DNA from: a virus
IMG/VR virus record: IMGVR_UViG_3300044796_000202
Location: 1-43,323 of that record
Direction: 5' to 3' (one strand)
Length of the DNA stretch: 43,323 bases
Below are positions 1 to 7,652 of this stretch, piece by piece (position 1 is the first letter of the stretch; each line of letters opens with the position of its first letter). Below the pieces are notes generated by a model that saw only the letters and a program-made list of their open reading frames with translations, searched no databases and was not told the origin of the DNA. Position numbers and translations under genes: made by a program.

Positions 1-771
1 ACAAACAGTCCATCTCCAAAGACTGCACCGCAACAATTGCAAACCCAAAGCACCGCTCCAACATCCGAACTCTTATCCCCATCGCTCATCAACCAAATAG
101 AGCCGAGCATTGTCGAGGTGAATTGTTATTCAGCAGACGAATCAATCGAGTCCAGTGGTTCTGGATTGTCGGCCCGTTTTTCAGACGTAAATTACGTTGA
201 AACCAATTATCATGTCATCGGTGATGCGGTCGTCAATGGCCAGTGGCCTGACTGTTATGCCGTTTATCCTGAAGCTCCCGATTTTTTATATAACGGCAAC
301 TATGGCGATTATCAGCTCACCTTGTCTGCATGGCATTACAACCCCGATATTTATCAAGACGTTGCCATGCTCACGCTCGGAGCACCCGTTTCCGATAGCG
401 TTCCATTAAACAAAATTCCCGCGATAAACGATTTTTATCATTCTGTACAAGATGAAATGCCAAGCGTTAATGTCACGTCATCTTTCTGCTTACCTTCGGA
501 AGTGGATGTCGGTGATACTCTGACAATTTTCGGCTATCCAAAATCAGGCAATCTGCTTGGCATTTCGGAAACGATCACACAAGGATCAATAGCGGGGATT
601 CTCCCTGGGCCGATTTACAAGACAGACGCGCCGATCGATCACGGAAACTCCGGCGGCTTTGCCATCTTAGATAAAAATCTATGCTCACTTGGTATTCCGA
701 CTCTAGGCGAGTCTGGGCTTACGGCGGGAATTGGCTACATTCAGGCCTACACGCTAGCTAATGGGCAGTAA
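1..771 (+). CDS. Trypsin-like serine protease, 5' truncated by window edge
   Basis: The frame is open from base 1, so the N-terminus lies outside the window; the first in-frame start-like codon (TTG at 37) is probably not the real start. The visible product begins with a Ser/Thr/Pro/Gln-rich linker, followed by a chymotrypsin-fold domain with the expected triad: His in NYHVIG, Asp in YQDVAML, Ser in GNSGG near the C-terminus. This resembles S1C/DegP-type proteases without a visible PDZ domain. The linker suggests an N-terminal anchor or signal upstream, hence an exported or membrane-tethered enzyme, but that part is not visible. It lies on the opposite strand to nearly all phage genes and to the left of the 79-bp repeat, so it may be host or other DNA. 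Confidence 0.75.
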   Translation, partial: TNSPSPKTAPQQLQTQSTAPTSELLSPSLINQIEPSIVEVNCYSADESIESSGSGLSARFSDVNYVETNYHVIGDAVVNGQWPDCYAVYPEAPDFLYNGNYGDYQLTLSAWHYNPDIYQDVAMLTLGAPVSDSVPLNKIPAINDFYHSVQDEMPSVNVTSSFCLPSEVDVGDTLTIFGYPKSGNLLGISETITQGSIAGILPGPIYKTDAPIDHGNSGGFAILDKNLCSLGIPTLGESGLTAGIGYIQAYTLANGQ

Positions 772-824
772 ATTAGCTTTATAAGATTCTCTCAGCATGG
801 AAGGTTTTCCAATAGCGAAATTTT

Positions 825-1301
825 TCAAGTAATGATATGCGCCAAACGCATCCCCATCGGATGCGCCCCGCGAGCATTGCTCAGTCTGCTTGTCTTCCTT
901 TTTTGATAAGACGTTTGCTGGTAGGGTATTCGGATGCACTGCCTGCAAAGCGGTGGCTTCAAGGGATAGTAATGAAACAGATATTTGACCCGCTTCCGGC
1001 ATCCATTGCAGACGAAGTAGAATATCGCACCCTTGTTGAGATTTGAGGGGATAGCAACGACTCCCTGAGCGTTCCAGACGGGCAGTCCGTCCTCCGATCC
1101 CAAGAGAACTGCCGACTTGTAGGACGTATTTTCGGGGATGTTTATGAGGCGGCATACTCGCATCACATCATCGTCGTTTCTCAACCTGACCCGCGTATGC
1201 TCCTGTTCTGAGAGGTAGACGAGGAATCTCCGCAAGTAATCCGTGATGTCAATGCGTTCGAGAAATTCGCTTTTATAGTTGATTCCCTGACTCTTGTACA
1301 T
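825..1301 (-). CDS. Zinc-binding hypothetical protein
   Basis: 158 aa with an ATG start. The second half carries two Cys pairs (CNGC and CRQC, about residues 98-120) spaced as in the treble-clef or ribbon domains common in proteins of mobile elements; a DNA or RNA contact role is likely but not shown. It is convergent with the protease gene and sits in the left 1.3 kb that is not part of the proposed phage circle. No family name can be assigned. The intergenic stretch upstream (1302-1342) is AT-rich with a short inverted repeat. Confidence 0.55.
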   Translation of the reverse strand: MYKSQGINYKSEFLERIDITDYLRRFLVYLSEQEHTRVRLRNDDDVMRVCRLINIPENTSYKSAVLLGSEDGLPVWNAQGVVAIPSNLNKGAIFYFVCNGCRKRVKYLFHYYPLKPPLCRQCIRIPYQQTSYQKRKTSRLSNARGAHPMGMRLAHIIT

Positions 1302-1342
1302 AATCGCTAATGATTACTAGTTAGAGATTTTGCGAAGTGACT

Positions 1343-1633
1343 CTATGTATATTTAGTAACTTGGAGTAAATCCTCCGTCCAAGCTCCATCCTTGGCCGCC
1401 TTGATATAGGTTTGCCCCGACGAGGAAACGACCCCAAATAGATATACTGTGTTGCCCTGTTGATCTACTAAATACGCTTTTCCTTTCTTGTTGACGATCC
1501 AATCGTACATGGATTGACGGGCAGTTTCTCCGGTTTTCTGGTCTTGTTCGTTAACCCACTTAAAAGAAACAATGCTCAAATGAGGGTCTTCAAATTGCCC
1601 AGAAGCTGTTTTTATACCAGTAATTTTTATCAT
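1343..1633 (-). CDS. DUF3892-like protein (alternative 3' end)
   Basis: 96 aa. It starts MIKITGI and carries the small domain order seen in DUF3892 proteins: a beta start, a WVNE segment, a MYDWI helix, KAYLVDQQGN, and a C-terminal WTEDLL. In this reading the gene stops at the left edge of the 79-bp repeat, exactly where the left arm diverges. If the genome is closed through the repeat, the frame instead runs on into 43323-43028 and gives 168 aa. Its ATG overlaps the TGA of the 40-aa gene upstream (ATGA). Function is unknown. Confidence 0.7.
   Translation of the reverse strand: MIKITGIKTASGQFEDPHLSIVSFKWVNEQDQKTGETARQSMYDWIVNKKGKAYLVDQQGNTVYLFGVVSSSGQTYIKAAKDGAWTEDLLQVTKYT
1344..1422. repeat. 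79-bp exact direct repeat, left copy
   Basis: Identical base for base to 43245-43323, where the window stops. The bases just left of the two copies differ (C at 1343, A at 43244). It lies inside the DUF3892-like gene. The size and the truncation by the sequence end fit a k-mer overlap that closes a circle; a true biological repeat that continues beyond the window is the alternative. Confidence 0.9.
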
Positions 1634-1752
1634 GGAGAAGACAAATCAGTCATCACATCATAGGCGATTTTATCACGCCAGTAGTTACACCCCAAATAAA
1701 GAAATTGGTCAAACCCCGCATCTTTCAGTTTTTCCGCTAACTCGTAGTTCAT
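1630..1752 (-). CDS. Small protein, N-terminal part of a split phage family
   Basis: 40 aa, beginning MNYELAEKLKDAGF. From memory of phage proteins this is the typical N-terminus of a small family whose C-terminus reads like PSLEELIES...ANLWLALN; that C-terminal part is present at the right end of the window, fused in frame behind the DUF3892 domain. The gene therefore looks like the first piece of a disrupted or rearranged gene. It overlaps the next gene by ATGA and is preceded by the A/T-rich leader ending TAAAACC before ATG. Confidence 0.6.
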   Translation of the reverse strand: MNYELAEKLKDAGFDQFLYLGCNYWRDKIAYDVMTDLSSP

Positions 1753-1764
1753 GGTTTTAGTATT

Positions 1765-2028
1765 TTATTTACCGCATCGTATACACCGCCCCAAGTTACC
1801 AATCACACATCTCAAGCACTTCGGCATATCCTTTTGCACATAGGGACAACTGAAATGGCAATCCGATGAGAGCAACATCCCGCATACGGGACAATGGCCT
1901 GCTTTCTCGAAAGGAGAGATGAAGGGGTGGCCGCGCTTGCCCTTCCATGGCTTCCGATGGTCAGCACGCCACTTACGTTGCCAGTCCCGCTTATAGGCTT
2001 TTATTTTTTCTGATGGCATAGTAATCAT
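1765..2028 (-). CDS. Zinc-ribbon hypothetical protein downstream of terminase
   Basis: 87 aa when started at the ATG that overlaps the terminase stop as ATGA (2025-2028); a longer form from 2049 is possible. The N-terminal half is basic (KAYKRDWQRKWRADHRKP), and the C-terminal half has three Cys pairs (CPVC, CLRC, CIRC) and further Cys/His residues, so it should bind zinc. The basic stretch suggests nucleic acid binding. No HNH catalytic pattern is clear. Confidence 0.6.
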   Translation of the reverse strand: MITMPSEKIKAYKRDWQRKWRADHRKPWKGKRGHPFISPFEKAGHCPVCGMLLSSDCHFSCPYVQKDMPKCLRCVIGNLGRCIRCGK

Positions 2029-3677
2029 AGATCGGTTTTTGTTCCCCATTGGAGCATCACGCCGCCATTCTCAACAATTGGTCCTCGCGGTATGCCTTCC
2101 ATGATATTTCCTGGCCGGATGATCTTCGCCATATCGCCACCGTACTTTTGCAGTCCTACGATGGCATAGAGAAGCGCGTGGCAATAATCGTCATGGCCAT
2201 TGCGCTTCCATACATATTCAGGCCCGTACAAACTCCGGTCATCCTTTTCTGGCGTATTCTTTGAGGTAATAAGTTCCCGATAGATATGGTCGAATTGCGC
2301 CGCAAAGCTCGCCCATTCGTCTTTCGTACCATTCAATTGAATACGCCCCGTATCCCGTAGTTGTTCAACCATAAGCGTCATCATGCGGTTACGGTCAACG
2401 TACACCTCGCCATATTTATCTCCTTCGCCCCATTGCACCATCTCTGTTGTCTTGCGGTCTTTGCGATAGAAGCATAGGAACACACGTCCTGGATATTCAG
2501 CTTGTAGTTTCCTAACACCAATCAAATCGCCTCCTTGGTCAAATACTGCCTTTGACTTCGGGAAACGCCTCAAATGGCCACGGATAACGTCATAAGGATC
2601 TTTGCTCGCTGTTATCAGTTCTGCCCTATCGTAGAAAAATACGCCCTCCTTGTTCATCAGGACGTAATTAATGCCGTGCGATGTATCAGCCCCGATTATA
2701 GTTATTCCCTCTTGGCTATTCACTCGGTCTACACAATTTCGCAAAACAACCGATGGCTCGATCCTATCCTCACTCCCGATGTAGGGAAGCCCTAGGACGT
2801 AGTTATAGAAGTATTGCTTGTCCTTTTGCGGGTCGTTGAACGCTTTGATGATGTCTTTCGCGCTCTTGTTGTAGAGCATAAGTTGGGAGATGTGATAGCC
2901 CGAAAAATCGGGTTGTTTGTCACCAACGTAATTTTGCTTCCATCTCCCGTTAATTCTTTGATCATCTGAAATAATTTCATGGCACTCTCGACAGATATAA
3001 GTTCCGGCATCTCGATCAACATTTTCGGGCCATTGTAGGTATTGTTCGTGTCCATTTTTGCATTTAATAAACCATTCTTTTTTATCCGATTGTTGCCAGT
3101 ACACGTCTACTCCATGTCCGCTCAAGCTGGGGTGACTAAAATACCATCGCCAACCGCCATCCTCTTGTGCTTGCAAACGGTTCTCATATTGCGTGATAAC
3201 ATCCTGATCGCTCGCGTCCACCTCGTCGTGGATATTCAGACCGGATGGAATCATCATAGCTTGCTTGGCCGTGAACGTACCGCGATAGAATATCATCGCC
3301 TCGCCAACCTGTTTCTGTTCAACGGTATCATGGTCTTTCGTCCAATCCTGCAAGATAGCGTTCTGGGCGATAATACGATTGAACGAACCACCAACCATGT
3401 CCTGCACGTCTCCCATCGTGGGAAGCGTATAGATTATCTGCCGCCGCAATTTCTTAGCTATGTAGAATGCTTTGAGAATGTTGCATACCGTCATGCCAAC
3501 CTGCGGCGGTTTCAAGATTACTTGTAAAGGACTGAGGTCGTTATAAATATCAAACAAAAACTTGCGCTTTTGAAACTCAATGGGGAAACCAACCTCATTC
3601 TTTATCTTGTGCTTGATCGCCCACAGTGCCGGACTCCCTTCCATCGCTTGACTCACCTGTTCCTCGGTATAGATCAT
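2025..3677 (-). CDS. terL: Terminase large subunit (gpA-like)
   Basis: 550 aa packaging motor and headful or site-specific nuclease acting at the portal. The ATPase half shows a Walker A-like KPPQVGMT near residues 56-63 and a Walker B segment IHDEVD near 149-154. A zinc knuckle follows (Cys206, His210, Cys229, Cys232), typical of the lambda gpA/GpA family. The nuclease half has Asp in GADTSHG (about 329-335), a second Asp in AVFDQGG (about 380) and the late NGHDDYCHALLY acid/His cluster. It overlaps the small subunit by 83 nt if started at 3677; an internal Met (residue 12) would shorten that. On the circle it precedes the portal gene with only small genes between. Confidence 0.93.
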   Translation of the reverse strand: MIYTEEQVSQAMEGSPALWAIKHKIKNEVGFPIEFQKRKFLFDIYNDLSPLQVILKPPQVGMTVCNILKAFYIAKKLRRQIIYTLPTMGDVQDMVGGSFNRIIAQNAILQDWTKDHDTVEQKQVGEAMIFYRGTFTAKQAMMIPSGLNIHDEVDASDQDVITQYENRLQAQEDGGWRWYFSHPSLSGHGVDVYWQQSDKKEWFIKCKNGHEQYLQWPENVDRDAGTYICRECHEIISDDQRINGRWKQNYVGDKQPDFSGYHISQLMLYNKSAKDIIKAFNDPQKDKQYFYNYVLGLPYIGSEDRIEPSVVLRNCVDRVNSQEGITIIGADTSHGINYVLMNKEGVFFYDRAELITASKDPYDVIRGHLRRFPKSKAVFDQGGDLIGVRKLQAEYPGRVFLCFYRKDRKTTEMVQWGEGDKYGEVYVDRNRMMTLMVEQLRDTGRIQLNGTKDEWASFAAQFDHIYRELITSKNTPEKDDRSLYGPEYVWKRNGHDDYCHALLYAIVGLQKYGGDMAKIIRPGNIMEGIPRGPIVENGGVMLQWGTKTDL

Positions 3678-4047
3678 TAAGTTTTGAGGTCAATTCCTTG
3701 ATCTCGGGAGGTGCTTCGACCTCCATATTTACATTAATATGTTTATCAGGTGCGTACGACCCTTGCACCTTGAACACTTGGTCTGCCGCTGATAATCTCG
3801 AACTTGCGACCACATTCTTGTCATAGAGGATTTCAGCTACAACTTGTTTAGCACCTTCCTCGCTAAAACCTAAATTATTAAGCTCGTTCTTAACTCCTTG
3901 TGCCTCTAAAATGATGGCTGGGTTCGCTGAAGCGGTAATTTCACTATAGCCAGCAGAAACCAATAAATCCTTTTTTTGTCTAGTGCGCTTTAATTTAGCG
4001 TCCAAGACGATCTCTTCAGCTAGTTTTTTCTGTAATCTTGTGGACAT
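3595..4047 (-). CDS. terS: Terminase small subunit
   Basis: 150 aa. The N-terminal region holds a helix-rich segment, KKDLLVSAGYSEITASANPAI, matching the DNA-binding helix-turn-helix common in small terminases, followed by an oligomerisation-type middle (LNNLGFSEEGAKQVVAEIL) and an acidic, flexible C-terminus. It lies directly before and overlaps the large subunit, as expected. It should recognise the packaging start site and load DNA on the large subunit. Sequence alone does not tell whether packaging is by headful or cos cleavage. Confidence 0.8.
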   Translation of the reverse strand: MSTRLQKKLAEEIVLDAKLKRTRQKKDLLVSAGYSEITASANPAIILEAQGVKNELNNLGFSEEGAKQVVAEILYDKNVVASSRLSAADQVFKVQGSYAPDKHINVNMEVEAPPEIKELTSKLNDLYRGTGESSDGRESGTVGDQAQDKE

Positions 4048-4309
4048 AAGGATGAATTTCGTACAAACCTATATCTTTACGATATGAAGGGCTAAATCCC
4101 ATTACATTTAATCTTTCCCTCACCTCATCAGCTTTTATATAATCAGCGACCTTATGGGCATTCATCCACATGATTAACCCAGTTTCGGGGCCAACAATAT
4201 CCCCAACTTCATAGTTCGCTTCTACGGGAAAATGAGCGAGAACATGAGCATTAATTCGTTCATTCCACAACCTACATTCTGATCCGCATAAGCTACACTG
4301 ATTATTCAT
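4016..4309 (-). CDS. Hypothetical protein
   Basis: 97 aa, not recognised. It has one CSLCGSEC motif at the N-terminus and a mixed alpha/beta remainder. It overlaps the next gene (terminase small subunit) by 32 nt and the previous gene by a few bases, so it belongs to the same tightly packed transcription unit between GroEL and terminase. Confidence 0.6.
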   Translation of the reverse strand: MNNQCSLCGSECRLWNERINAHVLAHFPVEANYEVGDIVGPETGLIMWMNAHKVADYIKADEVRERLNVMGFSPSYRKDIGLYEIHPYVHKITEKTS

Positions 4310-4604
4310 GTGTTAAAATGAGTCCCAAAACAGTTTCGGGGTTAATATCCCTTACTACCACCATTTTCTCGTTCCTAATGCCCCACCCGCGCCAATTACC
4401 GTCTTTTTGCCTTATTAAACTTATCGCATTTGGATTCTTCGCCGGATCATGCTCATTCACGATTTCCTGCGTTTCTGCCTCTAACTTCTTATTCTCTTCA
4501 ATCGCATTATATCTATGACAAATCGTGCAAACTTTATTGCGACATTGAAGCAAGGGGGCATCTCCCGCGCATTTTTCGCAACATGCTTGTTTTATTTCTT
4601 CCAT
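4302..4604 (-). CDS. Zinc-binding hypothetical protein
   Basis: 100 aa from the ATG at 4604, which overlaps the preceding stop by 13 nt; a start at 4667 would overlap it by 76 nt and is less likely. The first 40 residues have three Cys pairs (CCEKC, CRNKVCTIC) suggesting a zinc ribbon. The C-terminal part carries IRQKDGNWRGWGIRNEK and ends in a strand-rich segment. Function unknown. Confidence 0.6.
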   Translation of the reverse strand: MEEIKQACCEKCAGDAPLLQCRNKVCTICHRYNAIEENKKLEAETQEIVNEHDPAKNPNAISLIRQKDGNWRGWGIRNEKMVVVRDINPETVLGLILTHE

Positions 4605-4834
4605 GGTAGTGAGTAAAATAGTTCCTTTTTCTTTACCAATTCGACCTGTGTGCTTCCACACTTGCATCCGCTTGAATAGATTTCTACATGGGTTATCGGA
4701 TTTAATTCGCCAGTGATTTCGTCTACGTAGGGATTAGGTTTTATGGGAATCCTCAACGTATGCGGTATGTAGGGATACTGACATTTCGCGCATCTTCCTA
4801 CAAATTGTGGGGCTAGACCATAGAGAAGTTTCAT
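4592..4834 (-). CDS. Zinc-ribbon hypothetical protein
   Basis: 80 aa with CAKC and a CKCG pair about 45 residues apart, a likely split zinc ribbon. It starts by ATGA overlap with the 52-aa gene upstream (4831-4834). Part of a run of four consecutive small Cys-pair proteins between GroEL and terminase. Function unknown. Confidence 0.6.
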   Translation of the reverse strand: MKLLYGLAPQFVGRCAKCQYPYIPHTLRIPIKPNPYVDEITGELNPITHVEIYSSGCKCGSTQVELVKKKELFYSLPWKK

Positions 4835-4989
4835 TTTGGTTTTACGGCTTCTTCGGCCTTTTTAGCGCAACCTTTACATAGTTCCTTCTGGCTCGTAGCT
4901 TTTGATCCAGTAGGAATAGTTATCGTCCTCGGCTTCACTTGCCAGCGAAATTTCAGGGCTTTGCAGTTTTCACAACGCTTTCGAAGCAT
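4831..4989 (-). CDS. Small CxxC...CxxC protein
   Basis: 52 aa, beginning MLRKRCENCKALKF and carrying a second pair CKGC near residue 40, so a minimal zinc ribbon. Basic overall. Its stop overlaps the next start as ATGA, and its start overlaps the end of the 31-aa gene, so the position in a coupled chain supports it as a gene. Confidence 0.55.
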   Translation of the reverse strand: MLRKRCENCKALKFRWQVKPRTITIPTGSKATSQKELCKGCAKKAEEAVKPK

Positions 4990-5065
4990 GATTTTGTTTA
5001 GCTTTTTTTCTTTCTGCTATCCTTCGCAAGGTTCTAGGACGAGGCTGTTTTGGCTTTTTGTTCAT
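4970..5065 (-). CDS. Small basic peptide after GroEL
   Basis: 31 aa, almost half Lys/Arg. Its ATG overlaps the GroEL stop as ATGA (5062-5065), the arrangement used throughout this genome for translational coupling. No conserved motif. It may be a nucleic acid binder or a chance frame; the coupling is the main support. Confidence 0.4.
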   Translation of the reverse strand: MNKKPKQPRPRTLRRIAERKKAKQNHASKAL

Positions 5066-6726
5066 TGTTGCACTGATGTTCTTTGATCGACCATTTTCTC
5101 GACCATTCCCGACAGGCTTTCTGTTTCCCGAGGCAATGTAACGACTGTGCCGATCGTGAGAATTGAAGCCGCCACGCCGATTGCATTTTTAATTGCTGAG
5201 AGGACTACTGACGCAGGGTCAATGATTCCTGCCTCAAACATATCTACTATTTTCCCCGATTTACTGTCAAATCCATAGATTTTTTTATCCCCTTGTAAAT
5301 ATCCTAATGCTATTTCGCACATTACATCATCACTGTTCGCCCCTGTATTTCTGATGATTGTTTCTATCGGTTTTTTCATCGCCAAGTCAAGTATAGTAGC
5401 CCCGATAGTAGTATCATTACCATTCAACAATGCTTCGCTTGCATGAGATAATGCCAATCCCCCCCCCACTACAATCCCATTCTGCAAGGCCACTTGTGCG
5501 GCGTTTAGCGCGTCTTCAGTTTTCAAGCGACGGTATGCTAAAGCACTTTCACTGTGCGCTCCCACATGATAAATAGCCGTCTTCGTGTTCAATCTCGCTA
5601 TCCGGCGCAAAGCATCATCGCTACCGTCCTCTTGTAATGATTTGATATAATCAAAGACCATACCACTTCCTTGTTCCAATTTTGTGAAGTCTTTTATGCC
5701 GTCGAGGTAAGTTGCTTCCGTATCAACTTTGATTTTCGCTACTCTCCCAAGGTGTTCCATTTGAACTTTCTTGAGCTTGATACCAGAAGCCTCATCAATG
5801 ACCGTCGCTCCCGTGGCATGTGCCAAATCCACCCACCATTCATCGTTTAGGATTACTGGCATTTTGATTACCAAAATCCTCATGCCAAGCTTTTGTGGCG
5901 CACGGGCGAGAACAAAACTGTTTATCATCAAAGGCTCTACCTCATCCACGAAAATGACCAGTCCTTTTCTCTGTTGGTTCACAAGGGTCATCACCAGATT
6001 CTCCAAATCGGCTTGAGATGATATCTTGCGGCGAGCCAGTAAGATAAGCGGATTTTCGAGAGTAGCCTCGTTCTTGAAGTTTGTGCCGGCCATATCGCAC
6101 ATATAGGGAGAAACATAGGTTGCCCCTTCGATTTTTAGCCCCGTACCAATGGAATACCAATCGTCCGGCGTTTTGGAGGCCTCCCATGAAATAAGGCCTT
6201 CCGCGCCTATTTTCTCGTAAATCTCTGCTATCATCTTGCCTATTCCCTCGTCTTCGGCCGAGATTTCGGCCACTTGCTTTAAGAGTTTAAAATCAATCAC
6301 GCCATCTTTGACTAACTCCTTTTTCTGTTCGTTAATTGATTTTTCTATCAAGGGAATGCAAGCTTCGAGGGAACGCTTAATTTCCATCGGAGAAGTTTCA
6401 CCGATATGTTTCAAGCCTTCTTCGAGGATCGCCGCCGTGAGAACACAGGTCGTGGAACTGCCATCACCACTCGATTTGTTCGCGCGTGAGACCGCCTCAA
6501 AAAGGATGCGACGTCCCATTTCCTCTAGGGTATCTTCAAATCGAATTGAAGCCAAGATCGATATGCCATCGTTCGTAGTATAGAAGCCTGGATTTTGGAT
6601 GGCCTCAATCAAACTATTACTTCCTCCAGTCCCAAGGGTAACGCCTACTGCATCCGCCGCACGTTGCACTCCTCGCATAAGCTTCTCTCTCGCTATATCT
6701 TTTGTGAACAGATTGTCTTTAATCAT
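5062..6726 (-). CDS. groEL: Phage-encoded GroEL-type chaperonin
   Basis: 554 aa, full length for group I Hsp60. The ATP site is intact: VTLGTGGSN (bacterial LGPKGRN) near residue 29, NDGISI with the Asp of the catalytic pair near 53, GDGSSTT at 87-93, an EDAL motif matching the catalytic Asp398 region of E. coli GroEL, then GIVVGGGLAL and the GIIDP...AI..A segment near the C-terminus. The GGM tail of bacterial GroEL is missing; the end is MVDQRTSVQQ. The apical domain is divergent. A GroES-like gene lies two genes upstream. Likely role: folding of capsid or other virion proteins in a host whose own chaperonin is insufficient (inference). The start lacks a Shine-Dalgarno site. Confidence 0.95.
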   Translation of the reverse strand: MIKDNLFTKDIAREKLMRGVQRAADAVGVTLGTGGSNSLIEAIQNPGFYTTNDGISILASIRFEDTLEEMGRRILFEAVSRANKSSGDGSSTTCVLTAAILEEGLKHIGETSPMEIKRSLEACIPLIEKSINEQKKELVKDGVIDFKLLKQVAEISAEDEGIGKMIAEIYEKIGAEGLISWEASKTPDDWYSIGTGLKIEGATYVSPYMCDMAGTNFKNEATLENPLILLARRKISSQADLENLVMTLVNQQRKGLVIFVDEVEPLMINSFVLARAPQKLGMRILVIKMPVILNDEWWVDLAHATGATVIDEASGIKLKKVQMEHLGRVAKIKVDTEATYLDGIKDFTKLEQGSGMVFDYIKSLQEDGSDDALRRIARLNTKTAIYHVGAHSESALAYRRLKTEDALNAAQVALQNGIVVGGGLALSHASEALLNGNDTTIGATILDLAMKKPIETIIRNTGANSDDVMCEIALGYLQGDKKIYGFDSKSGKIVDMFEAGIIDPASVVLSAIKNAIGVAASILTIGTVVTLPRETESLSGMVEKMVDQRTSVQQ

Positions 6727-6741
6727 TGAAATTATTTTTAT

Positions 6742-6975
6742 TTAATCGGGTAAAGCCCAAGGGTACTCTCGAAAAAAAAGCGGGTCGTCGGCTCTCAATA
6801 TACTTCTGATATGAAAACTCATGTATATGTGATTTGGTATTCCCCTCCTGAAATTCATTTGCATTCCGCACCTCGCACATCGTTCAAGCGAACCTCCTTG
6901 GACTATGCCGACCTGCTTAAAGTCATGGAGAATGCCACGGCGACACACACTATTCTGGTATCTCGTTTTGAACAT
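6742..6975 (-). CDS. Hypothetical zinc-finger-like protein between GroES and GroEL
   Basis: 77 aa, not recognised. A single CARCGMQM motif follows a His-containing stretch (ILHDFKQVG); with the early Cys this could form a small metal site. It overlaps the end of the GroES-like gene by 26 nt and ends 15 nt before GroEL, so the three genes are co-transcribed. It might be a chaperonin accessory only by position. Confidence 0.55.
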   Translation of the reverse strand: MFKTRYQNSVCRRGILHDFKQVGIVQGGSLERCARCGMQMNFRRGIPNHIYMSFHIRSILRADDPLFFREYPWALPD

Positions 6976-7234
6976 TTGGTTTTTCTATAGCACGGATATC
7001 CTGCCACCGAACTAACCAGTAGTAATCATCGTCATCTTCGGCATCTGGCTTGGGAAATTTAGCAGCCAACCACGAATCGAAGAAGACGGTGTCTCCTACT
7101 GCTGTGTAAAAATGAGATTCCGGTGGTACTGCTAGCACAATGCCAATCTCTTGATACGTGCCGTGCTCGCTTGGCAGATAAGTCTTGTGCTTCAGCGGTT
7201 CAATGAGCAGATGACCGTTTATTGGAGTAATCAT
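6950..7234 (-). CDS. groES: GroES-like co-chaperonin
   Basis: 94 aa, the usual length of GroES. The order of elements fits: INGHLLIEPL (GroES: LHDRVIVKR), a loop region of about 15 residues, IGIVLAVP (GEVLAVG), VGDTVFFDSW (VGDIVIFND), and the final LVRWQDIRAIE (LIMSESDILAIVE). The mobile loop is rewritten and lacks a clear GGIVL tripeptide, so partner specificity may be restricted to the phage chaperonin. An acidic insert (DAEDDDDYYW) precedes the last strands. Identification rests on this pattern and on the adjacent GroEL. Confidence 0.7.
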   Translation of the reverse strand: MITPINGHLLIEPLKHKTYLPSEHGTYQEIGIVLAVPPESHFYTAVGDTVFFDSWLAAKFPKPDAEDDDDYYWLVRWQDIRAIEKPNVQNEIPE

Positions 7235-7434
7235 TAGATTTCAAATTTCACATCTTCATCTTTTTCGACCTTGGGCATTACTATTTTTGCCATTTTCTTT
7301 TCGGGAGATTGAATATCAGAAACTATGGGATGTATTACCCCACAAGCCGATCTAAATTCCAATCCTGTCGGTTTTTCGATAACCCGATACCCACTCATTG
7401 TCCACAAATTTTTAACTCGCTGGATAATGGTCAT
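7234..7434 (-). CDS. Hypothetical protein
   Basis: 66 aa, not recognised. Strand-rich N-terminal part (YRVIEKPTGLEFRSACG), then a Lys-rich C-terminus. Its stop shares one base with the GroES start (TAATG), so it is coupled to the chaperone genes. Confidence 0.5.
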   Translation of the reverse strand: MTIIQRVKNLWTMSGYRVIEKPTGLEFRSACGVIHPIVSDIQSPEKKMAKIVMPKVEKDEDVKFEI

Positions 7435-7441
7435 ATTTTTA

Positions 7442-7648
7442 TTATATCAGTTTCGTGTGGTATTGCCACCCCCCCCAGATTCCTTGCCTCTTTTTCCACT
7501 TCCCCAACTCCGCCACCTGCTTCGCCGTGCCCCAAATCCCATATTTCACATAAAACGCTTTCTCCTCTTTCGTCTTCCCTGCTGGCAATGACCCTTTCTT
7601 CCGATGATCGCCGGTTTTGCCTCTGGTTTCGACTTTTGAGATAGGCAT
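7442..7648 (-). CDS. Small basic hypothetical protein
   Basis: 68 aa, basic, with a KAFYVKYGIWGTAKQVAELGKW segment that could be a short helix-turn-helix-like pair of helices. Separated by only 4 nt from the upstream gene. No family recognised. Confidence 0.5.
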   Translation of the reverse strand: MPISKVETRGKTGDHRKKGSLPAGKTKEEKAFYVKYGIWGTAKQVAELGKWKKRQGIWGGWQYHTKLI

Positions 7649-7652
7649 GTTC

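Noticed and set aside
1344-1422. 79-bp repeat as a phage attachment site
   Set aside because: No integrase gene was found and the repeat is coding; an assembly overlap explains it more simply.
3042-3527. 161-aa plus-strand frame
   Set aside because: Complete antisense to the terminase large subunit, which has clear motifs.
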